DNA of 64,000 nt from Sulfurospirillum sp. (GTDB lineage: Bacteria; Campylobacterota; Campylobacteria; Campylobacterales; Sulfurospirillaceae): assembly GCA_016744795.1 (NCBI GenBank), contig JADGDR010000002.1, forward strand, positions 1 to 64,000, read 5' to 3'. Shown here piece after piece: positions 34,729 to 44,766 of the stretch. Below the pieces are notes generated by a model. The model searched no databases and was not told where the DNA came from. It saw only the letters and a list, made by a program, of their open reading frames with translations. The position numbers and the translations under genes are program-made. How positions within the stretch are numbered: the first letter of the stretch is position 1; each line of letters starts with the position of its first letter.

Positions 34729-35379
34729 TTGAAAAAATCTAATCAGGTTTCACCATACTTTCTAATTGTTTTAGATAAATTTCGTGTATTCATTGAATTA
34801 TCTGATAGTCATTGGAAAGAGGAATCTATCAAGTATAATGAGTCCGATTTAGAAACTGATGAAGCAACATGTTGGAATAGGTATAAATACAGCACTGACC
34901 TTGGTGCTCATTTTGATACTATATTCCCTCAATATCAAAAACAGTCATATTTGGTGATGTTAGTATCTCTTTTCGAGGATTACCTGAATCAGTTTTGTCA
35001 AAGTTTGTACCTTGAAAAAAGGCTTTGTTGTAAATTGAAAGATTACAACGGGTTAGGAATTGAACGTGCTAAACAATACCTAACAAAAATTGCACTCGTA
35101 AATGTACCGACAGGAACAGAGTTTTGGAAAAAAATCATTGAATCTCGAGATATAAGAAATATAGTTACTCATAATGCAGGGCATCTAGATGAAGAAATTC
35201 ACAAAAAACATTTCCAAATTGTAGCTAGGAACGAACACTTAGATTATGAAAAATTTGCAAGGGTGCACCTTAATATTAAACAGGGCTACTTGTCTGAAGT
35301 TATTAATGCAATGAAAGCTTTTGCAAAAGAAATAAGTTTGAATTTTAAAAATGAAGAAGTAATCATCAAAGATATTTAG
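34729..35379 (+). CDS. HEPN-domain protein (RiboL-PSP-HEPN-like)
   Basis: 216 residues from TTG 34729, which follows GGAGG; an in-frame GTG at 34699 has no ribosome site. All-helical. Near residue 155 the sequence ESRDIRNIVTHNAG contains the Rx4H motif (Arg-Asn-Ile-Val-Thr-His) followed by the N-x-G typical of the RiboL-PSP type of HEPN. Such domains are RNases in toxin-antitoxin and phage-defence systems. There is no obvious partner nucleotidyltransferase; only a 63-codon frame follows. It lacks palindrome copies and sits between duplicated flanks, so it was probably acquired. Confidence 0.65.
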   Translation: MKKSNQVSPYFLIVLDKFRVFIELSDSHWKEESIKYNESDLETDEATCWNRYKYSTDLGAHFDTIFPQYQKQSYLVMLVSLFEDYLNQFCQSLYLEKRLCCKLKDYNGLGIERAKQYLTKIALVNVPTGTEFWKKIIESRDIRNIVTHNAGHLDEEIHKKHFQIVARNEHLDYEKFARVHLNIKQGYLSEVINAMKAFAKEISLNFKNEEVIIKDI

Positions 35380-35401
35380 CTAATAAAGACATATACATAG
35401 A

Positions 35402-35593
35402 GTGATTTTAAATAGTACAGTAGAAGCTAAAACTAATAAATCATTTTTTAGATTAACAATAGATTCATTTGAACTAAAAGATTTACAAACTGTTTTAACA
35501 AAGATATACACAATAGTATTTTTATTTAAGAGAAAAACTAAGTTAAAAGCATTAAATGATGGAGATAAAAAATATAATAAAATATTTGCCTGA
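35402..35593 (+). CDS. Possible small protein after the HEPN gene
   Basis: 63 codons from a GTG at 35402, 23 bases after the HEPN stop. Basic and without a recognisable motif; no good ribosome site precedes it. If real, it could be the partner of the HEPN protein. It may be chance or remnant sequence. Confidence 0.25.
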   Translation: MILNSTVEAKTNKSFFRLTIDSFELKDLQTVLTKIYTIVFLFKRKTKLKALNDGDKKYNKIFA

Positions 35594-35656
35594 GGTTTAA
35601 AAAATTTAAGTGAATTTTTGAGAAGTTAGTTATATAAATGCTGATTTGAAAGTAGG

Positions 35657-35819
35657 GTGAAGAGCAATTGAGATACAATTTATATATAGACCAGCTTGTA
35701 ATTTTAAAATTATAGAAATTTACTCTTTACATGTAAAGGCACTAGCAAAGTACAAAGGCAAAAAAGAGATTGTATTGTTAGGGCTTGAGCACTGTTTATT
35801 AAAAAAGGATAAGTATTGA
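35657..35819 (+). pseudogene. Direct repeat B: decayed copy of the EEP nuclease 3' end
   Basis: Matches 34211-34350. A two-base deletion after TTTATATAT breaks the frame; downstream of it the copy still reads NFKIIEIYSLHVKALAKY, GKKEIVLLG, then a different end (LEHCLLKKDKY) and TGA 35817-35819. That stop overlaps the TTG start of the CAP gene, so this tail, not copy A, is coupled to the downstream gene. The palindrome at 35728 is fully conserved. Either a partial duplication or the original gene end displaced by insertion. Confidence 0.65.
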
Positions 35820-37096
35820 ATTTTATGCGAATAGTAGTTTGGGGATTGCTTGTAATTATCTGTTTTATTGTGTATCAAAGTGTTCAAGAAAATAGTTTTG
35901 AATCATCTGAAATCATACATAATGAAGTTCCTGTCATTGATGAAGAGTCATCGAACTATGAAAGTTTTTCTTATTTAAATAGGCTCAGAGAAGCAGCGGG
36001 TTTAGTCTACCTTAGCAATGATGATATTTTAAGTTCTTCAGCAAAAAATCACGCAAAATATCTTATACAAAATGACATAATGGTTCATGAAGAGTCCCCT
36101 TCAAATCTTGGATTTACAGGAGTTCATCCAAAAGATAGGGCTAAAAAAGTAGGATACAAGTCAGCATTTGTGGTTGAAAATATTTCAAATGGAACTAAGA
36201 GTGCAAAAGAGTCAATAGATAGTCTATTCTCAGCAATATATCATCGTTTTGGTTTTTTAGATTTTAAAATTGACAGCGTTGGAATTGGCATAGAACAAAA
36301 TACTAAAGACAGATTAAAAACATCATTTGTTTACAATATGGGCAGTAGTAGAATAAATTATTTATGTAGTCAAAAAAGTTTTGATAGCGTAGGAGAGTAT
36401 ATTTATGGTGTTTGTCTAGATAAAGATTTTAAAATTGAACAACATGATTTTAAAGATGCCTCATATTCAAATAAAACTCAAAATAAGAGAGTAATTATAT
36501 ATCCTTATGATGGTCAAGAAGATGTTCCACCCGCTTTTTTTACTGAAGTGCCAGATCCATTACCAAGTTACAAGGTGAGTGGTTTTCCAATTAGCATTAG
36601 TTTTGATGAGAATTACGCAAAACAGATTGATGTAACAAGTTTTAAGCTTTTTGATAGTGAGTATAATCTTATAGAAAATACTATAGAATATGATTACAAT
36701 ACAGATCCAAATGGAAAGTTTAGAAAATTTGATTTTGCTCTGTTCCCTCTTACTAGGTTAAAATGGAATGCTCAGTATAGTGTTGAAGTTGTTTATAATT
36801 TAGATGGCATAGCCCATCAAAAAAATTGGAGTTTTCATACCAGAACTTTTGATGAAGCTTTTTTTAATGTTAATTCAGAAAATTATGAATTCACAGTCAA
36901 AAAAAATAGCTCTACAGTTTTTTATTTTGAACCAACATCTAAAACAGATGTTTCATATGCTCTTAATTATCCAAGTTCAGTTTACTTAGAAATAATAGAT
37001 GCAAATACCATCATGCTTTTTACTTATGATGATGATTTTGATGAAATTAAGATAATGTTTGGAACTCATAAACTAATTGTTAGCAGTGAAGATTAG
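35816..37096 (+). CDS. CAP-domain (SCP/PR1-like) secreted protein
   Basis: 426 residues from TTG 35816, behind AAGGAT. A single N-terminal membrane helix or uncleaved signal (IVVWGLLVIICFIVYQSV) precedes a CAP domain (about 50-175): YLNRLREAAGLVYLSNDDIL, NHAKYLIQND, the His in IMVHEE, VVENISNG and SAIYHRFGFLD. A large C-terminal region (about 230-426) looks like a beta-rich, Ig-like domain (FPISISFDENYAKQIDVTSF). Extracytoplasmic; function unknown. Confidence 0.78.
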   Translation: MNFMRIVVWGLLVIICFIVYQSVQENSFESSEIIHNEVPVIDEESSNYESFSYLNRLREAAGLVYLSNDDILSSSAKNHAKYLIQNDIMVHEESPSNLGFTGVHPKDRAKKVGYKSAFVVENISNGTKSAKESIDSLFSAIYHRFGFLDFKIDSVGIGIEQNTKDRLKTSFVYNMGSSRINYLCSQKSFDSVGEYIYGVCLDKDFKIEQHDFKDASYSNKTQNKRVIIYPYDGQEDVPPAFFTEVPDPLPSYKVSGFPISISFDENYAKQIDVTSFKLFDSEYNLIENTIEYDYNTDPNGKFRKFDFALFPLTRLKWNAQYSVEVVYNLDGIAHQKNWSFHTRTFDEAFFNVNSENYEFTVKKNSSTVFYFEPTSKTDVSYALNYPSSVYLEIIDANTIMLFTYDDDFDEIKIMFGTHKLIVSSED

Positions 37097-37172
37097 TAAA
37101 AGTATCTATTTTATTGGATTTTAACTAGACGTTGGCTAAAATAGATGATTAATTATGATTTAGGATATATTT

Positions 37173-39224
37173 ATGATCAAACCACTTTTGATAGAGATAG
37201 GTGTTGAGGAACTCCCCGCAGTTCCATTTTTAAAAGAGTTACCAAATATAGAGAAAAAATGGCTTACTATTCTTGAAAATAATGCTTTAGCATGTGAATT
37301 CAAGTTTTACTATACTCCAAGAAGATTAGTCTTGTGGCACAATAAGTTCCCGACTTCTCAAGAAAATAGAGTAGAAGAACTTTTTGGTGCTCCAGTTGCC
37401 GTTGCATATAAGAATGGTGAACCAACACCTGCTGCAAATGGATTTGCTAAAAAGTGTGGAGTATCACTTGAAGAAATAGGACGTGCAACTAAGAACGGCA
37501 AAGAAGTTTTATATTTCAAAAAAGAGATAGAAGGTAAAAACTCAAAAGCACTTATAGGTGATATGATTGAAGAGTTTATTTCAAAGCTAAACTTTGGAAA
37601 GTCTATGAGATGGGGAAGTTACGAAAAGAGTTTTATTCGTCCCATTAGATGGATTGGAGCTATGCTTGGTGATGAACATGTTCCTTTTAAAGTATATAAT
37701 GTAGAATCAAAGTATTTTTCATATCCTCATCGTACAATTTCTTATGAACCTTTTGCTTATGATTTCGCTGGAGATTATTTTGAGAAGTTAGAAAATGGTG
37801 GCGTTGTTCTTTATCAAAGTAAACGTAAAGAGCTGGTTTTAGAGCAGTTTAAAGTAATTGAAAAAGATAATAATATAGAAATTGACATTGATGCTGAGTT
37901 ACTCGCAGAGATAGTTGCTATCACAGAGTCTCCTAAAGCTTTGATAGGAACTTTTGATGAGGAGTTTTTAAGACTTCCTCCTGAGGTTATCATAACTTCA
38001 ATGAAAGAGCATCAAAGATATTTTCCTGTTTTTAAAGATGGTAAGATTACTAACAAATTTATTGTTGTTTCAAATGCTATTAGTGATGATTATACTCTAA
38101 TAGTAAAAGGAAACGAAAAAGTACTTCGTGCTAGACTTAGTGATGGACTCTTTTTCTATGACAATGACCTTAGGGATGGATTAAGTTTTTCAGGGCTAAA
38201 AGATGTAGTTTATCTTGATGGTCTTGGTTCAGTTTTTGACAAAGTTATTAGAGAAAAAGCTGTAATTGAGTATTTGGAAAAGAAGTATGAGAAAAATTTA
38301 AGCATTGAAATTGATGATAAAAACAAAAAAGAGATCAATGATATTTTAAACCGTTCTATTATGCTAAGTAAGGCAGATCTTCTTAGTGAAATGGTTTATG
38401 AGTTTACTGAGCTTCAAGGACTTATGGGTTACTACTATGCCAAAGCAGCCGGTGAAGATGATCTTGTTAGTCTTGCACTTAAGGAGCAGTATCTACCAAA
38501 AAGTGAAGATAGTGAGCTTCCTAGTAATTTATGTAGCTCTTTAGTTGCACTTTCAAGTAAAATTGATTCTTTACTTGCTTTATTTAGTATAGGTAAGATT
38601 CCAACAGGAACAAAAGACCCATTTGCCTTGCGTCGTGCTGTTAATGGTATTATCAAAATAGTATTAAATCAAAATTTAAATTTTGACATAAAAGAAGATT
38701 TGAAAAATTTGAGTAGTGAATATGTTAACTTTGATATGCAGATTTTAGAAAACTTTTTCCTAGAGAGAATCAATCAGTTTTTTGATGCAAATCCTTCTAT
38801 CATCAAAGCCGTAGTTAGTAGTGGTGAAAGAGATATAGTAAAACTTTCTAAGAAGATAGAAGCACTAAAAAGCATAGCTAGTGGAAGTGGTTTTAAAGAG
38901 GTGTTTTCTACGTTTAAAAGAGTTGCAAATATCATCAAAGATGTTGATTTTGGCAAAGAGTTACACGTAGATGAAAAGCTTTTTGAAGTAGAAGAGGAAA
39001 AAGCTTTACATGTAGAGTTTACAAAGAGAGCTACAACAGATTATAAAACATATGAAGAGAAGTTAGATGCACTATTTGGTTTAAAACCTCAAATAGATAA
39101 CTTTTTTGATAATGTTATGGTTAATGTTGATGATTTAAAAGTAAAAACAAATAGACAAAACCTTATTGCCACTATATATAAAGAGTTTAAATTAATAGCA
39201 GATATTAAAGAAATTACTGTTTAA
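37173..39224 (+). CDS. glyS: Glycyl-tRNA synthetase beta subunit
   Basis: 683 residues. The start PLLIEIGVEELPAVPFLKELP and the motifs RRLVLWH, MRWGSYEKSFIRPIRWIGAMLG, PPEVIITSMKEHQRYFPV, IPTGTKDPFALRRAVNGI are characteristic of the tetrameric (alpha2beta2) enzyme. The alpha subunit gene is elsewhere. The palindrome at 39007 encodes ALHVEFTK in the less conserved C-terminal anticodon-binding region. TAAAAT at 37137-37142 is a likely -10. Confidence 0.97.
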   Translation: MIKPLLIEIGVEELPAVPFLKELPNIEKKWLTILENNALACEFKFYYTPRRLVLWHNKFPTSQENRVEELFGAPVAVAYKNGEPTPAANGFAKKCGVSLEEIGRATKNGKEVLYFKKEIEGKNSKALIGDMIEEFISKLNFGKSMRWGSYEKSFIRPIRWIGAMLGDEHVPFKVYNVESKYFSYPHRTISYEPFAYDFAGDYFEKLENGGVVLYQSKRKELVLEQFKVIEKDNNIEIDIDAELLAEIVAITESPKALIGTFDEEFLRLPPEVIITSMKEHQRYFPVFKDGKITNKFIVVSNAISDDYTLIVKGNEKVLRARLSDGLFFYDNDLRDGLSFSGLKDVVYLDGLGSVFDKVIREKAVIEYLEKKYEKNLSIEIDDKNKKEINDILNRSIMLSKADLLSEMVYEFTELQGLMGYYYAKAAGEDDLVSLALKEQYLPKSEDSELPSNLCSSLVALSSKIDSLLALFSIGKIPTGTKDPFALRRAVNGIIKIVLNQNLNFDIKEDLKNLSSEYVNFDMQILENFFLERINQFFDANPSIIKAVVSSGERDIVKLSKKIEALKSIASGSGFKEVFSTFKRVANIIKDVDFGKELHVDEKLFEVEEEKALHVEFTKRATTDYKTYEEKLDALFGLKPQIDNFFDNVMVNVDDLKVKTNRQNLIATIYKEFKLIADIKEITV

Positions 39225-39253
39225 TATAAACTCTAAGATACTATTTTAAAAAA

Positions 39254-40171
39254 TTAGTTATTTGCTATGTCCTTTATAAGGAGGCATCTGTAGAGAGACT
39301 TTATGTTTTCTACTTGGACTTGAAGTCTGTCTCCTTCAACACAAACATAGCCTGTGAGTGCATCTATCTCACTTCTGTGTTTATTTCTAAAATCAAGTAA
39401 CATAGACGTTGTTGCATTGTAAGGTATTTTGCTTTTTGCTTGTGATATGGAATCTTCTAGGTTTTTAGAAGTTAAGTTAATACCTTTTTTGTTTGCAAGA
39501 GCTATAATTTCACCTAAAATTTTTCTTAATTCATTCTCGTGTTTTTTTACGATTTCACCTATGCTTGCATCGTAAAAACTTGTCATTGTGGCAAATGCAC
39601 TTATGAAAAGATATTTTCTCCAACATTGAAGTGTTATATTTTTTGAAAGTTTTGTTTGTAGGTTTGCATCATTAAATATATTATAAATTTTTTCTAGTTT
39701 ATTTGGATGAATTTCATCTGAACCAATATAAAGTTTAAAAACACCTCCATATTTTTTTATAATGCCTGGTTTTGCTATGTTTGAAAGTATATAGATACAA
39801 GCTTCACAAATGGGATTTTTAGGGAAGAATTTTTTTATCTTTTTTTTGTATCCAACTCCATTAGTTGTTGTCATAAGTATGGTTGTATCTGTTATAGAAT
39901 TTTTTATGCTTTCACACACTTCGGCCAAATCATATGATTTTGTTGTTATTAAAACCAAGTCATAAGGCTCATTTTGAGTGATATTGTCAGTGATATGATA
40001 GCTTTTTATATTAAACTTGTCATCTTCATCTAAAATTGTAAGACCATTTTGTTTGATAGCTTCAAAGTGTTTGCCTCGAGCAACAATTGTAACATCTAAA
40101 TATCCACTTTTTATAAGTTTTGCACCTATATATCCACCAACTCCACCTGCACCAATAATAGCTATTTTCAT
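39254..40171 (-). CDS. 2-dehydropantoate 2-reductase family protein
   Basis: 305 residues. The Rossmann loop IIGAGGVGGYIGAKLIKSGY opens the protein, followed by ITTKSYDL and TTTNGVGYKKKI; the C-terminal domain has LLDFRNKHRSEIDALTGYV, where the K/E pattern of ApbA/PanE is found. It would reduce ketopantoate to pantoate in CoA synthesis or act on a related 2-keto acid. Convergent with glyS, with 29 bases between stops; divergent from the adaptor gene. Confidence 0.85.
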   Translation of the reverse strand: MKIAIIGAGGVGGYIGAKLIKSGYLDVTIVARGKHFEAIKQNGLTILDEDDKFNIKSYHITDNITQNEPYDLVLITTKSYDLAEVCESIKNSITDTTILMTTTNGVGYKKKIKKFFPKNPICEACIYILSNIAKPGIIKKYGGVFKLYIGSDEIHPNKLEKIYNIFNDANLQTKLSKNITLQCWRKYLFISAFATMTSFYDASIGEIVKKHENELRKILGEIIALANKKGINLTSKNLEDSISQAKSKIPYNATTSMLLDFRNKHRSEIDALTGYVCVEGDRLQVQVENIKSLYRCLLIKDIANN

Positions 40172-40290
40172 ATGTAACCTTCATAATAATTCTTAGTATT
40201 ATTACACAAGCATTATTCATACCAAAGGTGTTTATTTCAAGTTTTAACATCAATTATTGGTTGATTAAAATTCGTTTACAATTTTTTTTG

Positions 40291-40296
40291 TATAAT
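40291..40296 (+). promoter_or_regulatory. Probable -10 box of the adaptor gene
   Basis: TATAAT preceded by TG, 29 bases before the ATG at 40325. Confidence 0.5.
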
Positions 40297-40324
40297 GGTA
40301 CATATAAAATATGAGGAATGAAAT

Positions 40325-41125
40325 ATGAAATACCTATTAAGTCTTTTAGTGCTAGCACTTAGTTTAAATGCGAGTGTGTATTATGCCAAAGTTGACCCTT
40401 ATGAGTCATTTTCAATAAAGGCAATTGCTAGTGGTGAAGTAGTCTCTTTGTTTAAAGAAGCAGAAGGTAAAATCTCAAATGGTGGGATTTTAATACAAAT
40501 AGATGATGTATTAAATGAAAAAGAGTTAGTAACTTCAGAAACTAAACTTAAATCTTTAAAAAGAACTTTAGCATTGACTGAAAAAAATGTAAAAAACTCT
40601 AGAGAAGTGGAACATATAAGAGGAGAGAATTATAAAAAAATAAAAAATTTAAAAACAAAATCAAGAACAAGTAAAGATGCAGAACTAATAAACTTTATAA
40701 ATGCAAGTAATCAAGTTCTATCTTTAGAAAATTCTTTAGAAAATCTCAAAGTATCCATAAGTGATCTAGAATATAAGATAGCAACTCTTAAAGACATTAT
40801 TAACCATAAAAGTGTAAAAATAAAATCTGGATTATTGATTTATAAAACCTATGTAAATGAAGGAGACTTTGTAAACATAGGAGCTCCTTTAGTTGATGCC
40901 TATGATATTTCAAAAGGAAAATTGACAATCTTCTTGTCAAAAGAAGATGTTGAAAAAGCACCATCTAGCGTTATGTACATAAACGACAAAGCTACTACAC
41001 TAAAAGTAGATAAAGTTTGGAAGGTAGTTGATACTCAAAATATCTCTTCGTATAGAACAGAGATAATAGTACCAGCACCAAAACGCTTTTCAGAACTTTT
41101 AAAAATAGAGTTTAAAGTTAAGTAA
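40325..41125 (+). CDS. HlyD-like periplasmic adaptor protein
   Basis: 266 residues with a cleavable signal peptide (MKYLLSLLVLALSLNASVY). A lipoyl-like half (SIKAIASGEVVSLFKEAEGKI), a coiled-coil hairpin (about 60-155) and the returning lipoyl half (LIYKTYVNEGDFVNIGAPLVDAYDI) form a membrane-fusion-protein layout, although short. No membrane anchor or transporter is adjacent; the next gene is a molybdoenzyme whose ATG shares a base with its stop. It could pair with a distant efflux pump and TolC-like protein. Confidence 0.75.
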   Translation: MKYLLSLLVLALSLNASVYYAKVDPYESFSIKAIASGEVVSLFKEAEGKISNGGILIQIDDVLNEKELVTSETKLKSLKRTLALTEKNVKNSREVEHIRGENYKKIKNLKTKSRTSKDAELINFINASNQVLSLENSLENLKVSISDLEYKIATLKDIINHKSVKIKSGLLIYKTYVNEGDFVNIGAPLVDAYDISKGKLTIFLSKEDVEKAPSSVMYINDKATTLKVDKVWKVVDTQNISSYRTEIIVPAPKRFSELLKIEFKVK

Positions 41126-42840
41126 TGCTAACAACTTGTCCTCTTGATTGTTTTGATAGTTGCTCTATTGAAGTTGATGAAAAACTAAAACTTAAAGGTG
41201 AAAAATCTCATCCAATAACGCAAGGTTATCTTTGCCATCATATGAATAATTTCCATAAATTTGCACGCATAGAAAAATCAACACTTCATGGCAAAGAGAT
41301 CAGCATAGATGAAGCAATAGATATTGTAAAACAGAAGATGCAAGAAAAAACACTCTACTTTAAAGGTAGTGGAAATTTAGGAGTTATGCAAGGTATAACA
41401 AAAATAGCTTTTAAAGATGGAGATATAGCCAAAGGTTCTTTATGCGAAAGTGCAGGAGCATATGGCATAGAAGAGGGAAGAGGGGCAAATTTGACTTGGA
41501 GTCCTGTTCAAGTTGAAAAAAGTGAAGTAGTTGTTATCTGGGGAAGAAATCTTAGTGTCACTAACTCTCATATGCTTCCTGCCCTAAAGGGTAAAACCAT
41601 CATAGTTATTGATCCATACAAAACAGATTTCACAAAAAGAGCAGATTTGCATATAAATATTAAACCACGTGGAGATATATATTTAGCAATGCTTCTTTCT
41701 CGCATGGCATATATGGAAGAGATGGAAGATGAAGAGTTTGTAGAACAAAGAGGTAAAAACTTTGATTATTTTATAGACTTTGTAAATTCTAAACCTGTAG
41801 TAATGTTAGAAAATAGAAGTGGCGTATGTATGCTTGAAGTAGATAAAATGCTTTGCATGATAAAAGGTAAAAAAGTCTCATTTTTAGTTGGTTTAGGTGT
41901 TCAAAAGTATACATTTGGGCATAGTGTGCTTCGAGCAATAGACTCTTTTGTAGCAATGCTTGGTTTGTTTGGGAAAGATGGTTGTGGCGTTGGTTACATA
42001 AGTAATAGCTCTTTTGGGTTTGCTTCCCCTTTTAGTATGAAGACAAATAGAGTTTATAAGCCAATAGTAGATTTTGGTGCTTATGATTTTGTTTTCATTC
42101 AAGGTGGAAACCCTGTAAACCAAATGCCTTGTACTCCAAAAGTAAAAGAGGGATTAAAAAAAGCTAAATTTGTGGTTTATTTTGGTTTACATGTAAACGA
42201 AACTTCAAAGATGGCTGATCTTATTATTCCTGCTAAAACGTTTTTAGAAAAAGATGATTTAAAACTCTCTTATGGTCATGAGTATTTGGGAGAGATGCCA
42301 AAGATAAGTGATACTGACATTGGTATAAGTGAGTATGATTTGTGTAAGAGATTAGGAGTAGAGCTTAGAAGTGAGAAAGAGTATATAAAAGAGATAAGAG
42401 ATTCAAATACTACTAAAAGAGATGGACGACTCATATCAAAGACTTATGAGAATGTACCATATGAAAAAGAGTTTTACACTGACAGTGGTAAGTTTGAATT
42501 TTTTGATGATTTCTATGATGATTTTACCCAAGAAGATTTAGATGAGGGTTTTTATCTTTTGAGTGCAAAGTATAATAAATCACTTAATTCTCAGTTCAAA
42601 ACTGAACAATACCTACATGTTCCTATTTCTTTGGGTTTAAAAGACGAGCAGAGATTAACTCTAACAAACGGAACTTATGAGTGTGAGTACATAGTAAAAA
42701 ATGATGAGAACCTAAGAGATGACTGTATGCTTTTGCACTCAGGTCATAAAGACGCAAACATGCTAACTCCTCATATTATGAGTGAAGAGGGCAAGTGTGC
42801 AATATATCAGGAGTTGAAATGTCAAATAGTGTCCTCTTAG
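41125..42840 (+). CDS. Molybdopterin-dependent oxidoreductase
   Basis: 571 residues, no Tat signal, so cytoplasmic. An N-terminal Fe-S site TCPLDCFDSC plus Cys in QGYLCHH would hold a [4Fe-4S] cluster. Molybdopterin-binding segments include LCESAGAYGIEEG, VVIWGRNLSVTNSHMLPAL, VFIQGGNPVNQMPC, and the C-terminal MoCo-binding domain ends with LLHSGHKDANMLTPH. It is shorter than typical formate dehydrogenases (650-800) and the substrate cannot be deduced. The palindrome at 42188 encodes GLHVNET. Confidence 0.85.
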   Translation: MLTTCPLDCFDSCSIEVDEKLKLKGEKSHPITQGYLCHHMNNFHKFARIEKSTLHGKEISIDEAIDIVKQKMQEKTLYFKGSGNLGVMQGITKIAFKDGDIAKGSLCESAGAYGIEEGRGANLTWSPVQVEKSEVVVIWGRNLSVTNSHMLPALKGKTIIVIDPYKTDFTKRADLHINIKPRGDIYLAMLLSRMAYMEEMEDEEFVEQRGKNFDYFIDFVNSKPVVMLENRSGVCMLEVDKMLCMIKGKKVSFLVGLGVQKYTFGHSVLRAIDSFVAMLGLFGKDGCGVGYISNSSFGFASPFSMKTNRVYKPIVDFGAYDFVFIQGGNPVNQMPCTPKVKEGLKKAKFVVYFGLHVNETSKMADLIIPAKTFLEKDDLKLSYGHEYLGEMPKISDTDIGISEYDLCKRLGVELRSEKEYIKEIRDSNTTKRDGRLISKTYENVPYEKEFYTDSGKFEFFDDFYDDFTQEDLDEGFYLLSAKYNKSLNSQFKTEQYLHVPISLGLKDEQRLTLTNGTYECEYIVKNDENLRDDCMLLHSGHKDANMLTPHIMSEEGKCAIYQELKCQIVSS

Positions 42841-43514
42841 ATGATGCCTTACTACTAATTGAGCAAAACTTTTACTTCTTACATGTAGGAGAATTTTTTG
42901 GAAGTTTATCTAAAAAAGAGAAGTTAAGCAATAGAGATTTAAAAGTGAAGAGAGTATTTAGTGAAAGTCAAAATTATAGTTTTAATCCAGCAATTATAAA
43001 AGAGTTATTAAACGATGCAAAAACAAATAAAACCGAAAATATAACACTTTTTGAATACTTTGTAGAGTTCAATTCTTTTCGAGGTATCTGTATGGCTACA
43101 GTAGAAGCTTTAAGAATTGAGGGTTCGTTTAGAGAATTTATGCAGGCACGTCTTGGTCAGCAGTTTGAGAACTTTTTTGATTTGGTTTCTTTTGTTAGAA
43201 ATGTTTTGTCGCATAATATTCATGCTCAAATCATGCTCAGTGAAAAAGATTATGCAGGAACTTTAAAAAGAATCCGCCGTCATAGAAGAGATACAAATAT
43301 TTTTTTTACACTCATATATGCAAGTGACTTACCTGAAATAGGTTCTCCTGATATGAATTATGGCTTTACATGTAACGTAGATTTTGAAGCCTTAAAAGAG
43401 GGAATGCCATTTTTAGACATTATCTCTCATTGGGAACTTATGATGTTAAGTGAATTGTGTTTTAATCTTGTAATGGCTTATAAAATGGTAGAAGCAAAAT
43501 CTAATATCCTTTAA
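42819..43514 (+). CDS. Hypothetical soluble protein
   Basis: 231 residues from ATG 42819 behind CAGGAG; a GTG at 42795 is less likely. The start overlaps the molybdoenzyme gene by 22 bases. Largely helical, with the central part EFNSFRGICMATVEALRIEG and FFDLVSFVRNVLSHNIHAQI; the latter has an Arg-Asn-Val-Leu-Ser-His (Rx4H) match to the HEPN nuclease motif in a helical context. I do not recognise the family. The palindrome at 42880 gives FLHVGEF and the one at 43367 FTCNVDF. It converges on the next gene with a 14-base overlap. Confidence 0.65.
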   Translation: MSNSVLLDDALLLIEQNFYFLHVGEFFGSLSKKEKLSNRDLKVKRVFSESQNYSFNPAIIKELLNDAKTNKTENITLFEYFVEFNSFRGICMATVEALRIEGSFREFMQARLGQQFENFFDLVSFVRNVLSHNIHAQIMLSEKDYAGTLKRIRRHRRDTNIFFTLIYASDLPEIGSPDMNYGFTCNVDFEALKEGMPFLDIISHWELMMLSELCFNLVMAYKMVEAKSNIL

Positions 43515-43968
43515 GAGCAACTCCAAAAAATATTGCCATCAATCCTAAAACTATGTTTATGGGAAGTAAAGTTGTAGGTAAGATGAAAATAGCTTTTTTA
43601 GCAGAGGCTAAGTTGCCTTCTTTAAATAGTTTCACTGCTTTGTATCTTTTAATATACATATAGATAAAATTTAAAGTCATAAGAGTCCAAATACTCTCTT
43701 TTAGATGAATAATCCAACCACTAAAACCAGCACCAATTATAAGGATAAGCGCAGTAATAAGGCTTATAAATATAAATGGTAATACTATATGAAAAAGCTT
43801 TCCAACTATTTGTAATGTTATACCAAGTTTTATTTTAGGATCATCAATACTTTGAAGGCTTGGGTGAACTGCAAATCTAATGACAATCATTCCTGCAACC
43901 CAAATCACAGCGGATAAAATGTGCAAAAATATAATTATTGTTGCATAGTTTTCAAAAAGCTCTTTCAT
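43501..43968 (-). CDS. CopD-like small membrane protein
   Basis: 155 residues from ATG 43968 (TAGGAAAAAC before it); a longer frame to 44010 lacks a ribosome site. Four membrane helices, with His in FLHILSAVIWVAGMIVIRFAVHP and a second His in IVGKLFHIVLPFIF, the pattern of CopD/haem-containing four-helix proteins (DUF2269-like). Possible copper or haem handling; unproven. Confidence 0.7.
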   Translation of the reverse strand: MKELFENYATIIIFLHILSAVIWVAGMIVIRFAVHPSLQSIDDPKIKLGITLQIVGKLFHIVLPFIFISLITALILIIGAGFSGWIIHLKESIWTLMTLNFIYMYIKRYKAVKLFKEGNLASAKKAIFILPTTLLPINIVLGLMAIFFGVALKGY

Positions 43969-44026
43969 TGTTTTTCCTAAATTTTCTATAATTGTAGTTA
44001 ACAAAGGCATAAAATTTGCTTTAGTC

Positions 44027-44034
44027 TACATGTA
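44027..44034. repeat. TACATGTA palindrome abutting a ribosome site
   Basis: TCTACATGTAAGGAG: the palindrome runs straight into AAGGAG, the ribosome site of the gene at 44046. Confidence 0.7.
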
Positions 44035-44045
44035 AGGAGTTTAAC

Positions 44046-44759
<714 letters not shown>

Positions 44760-44766
44760 TTATTCC

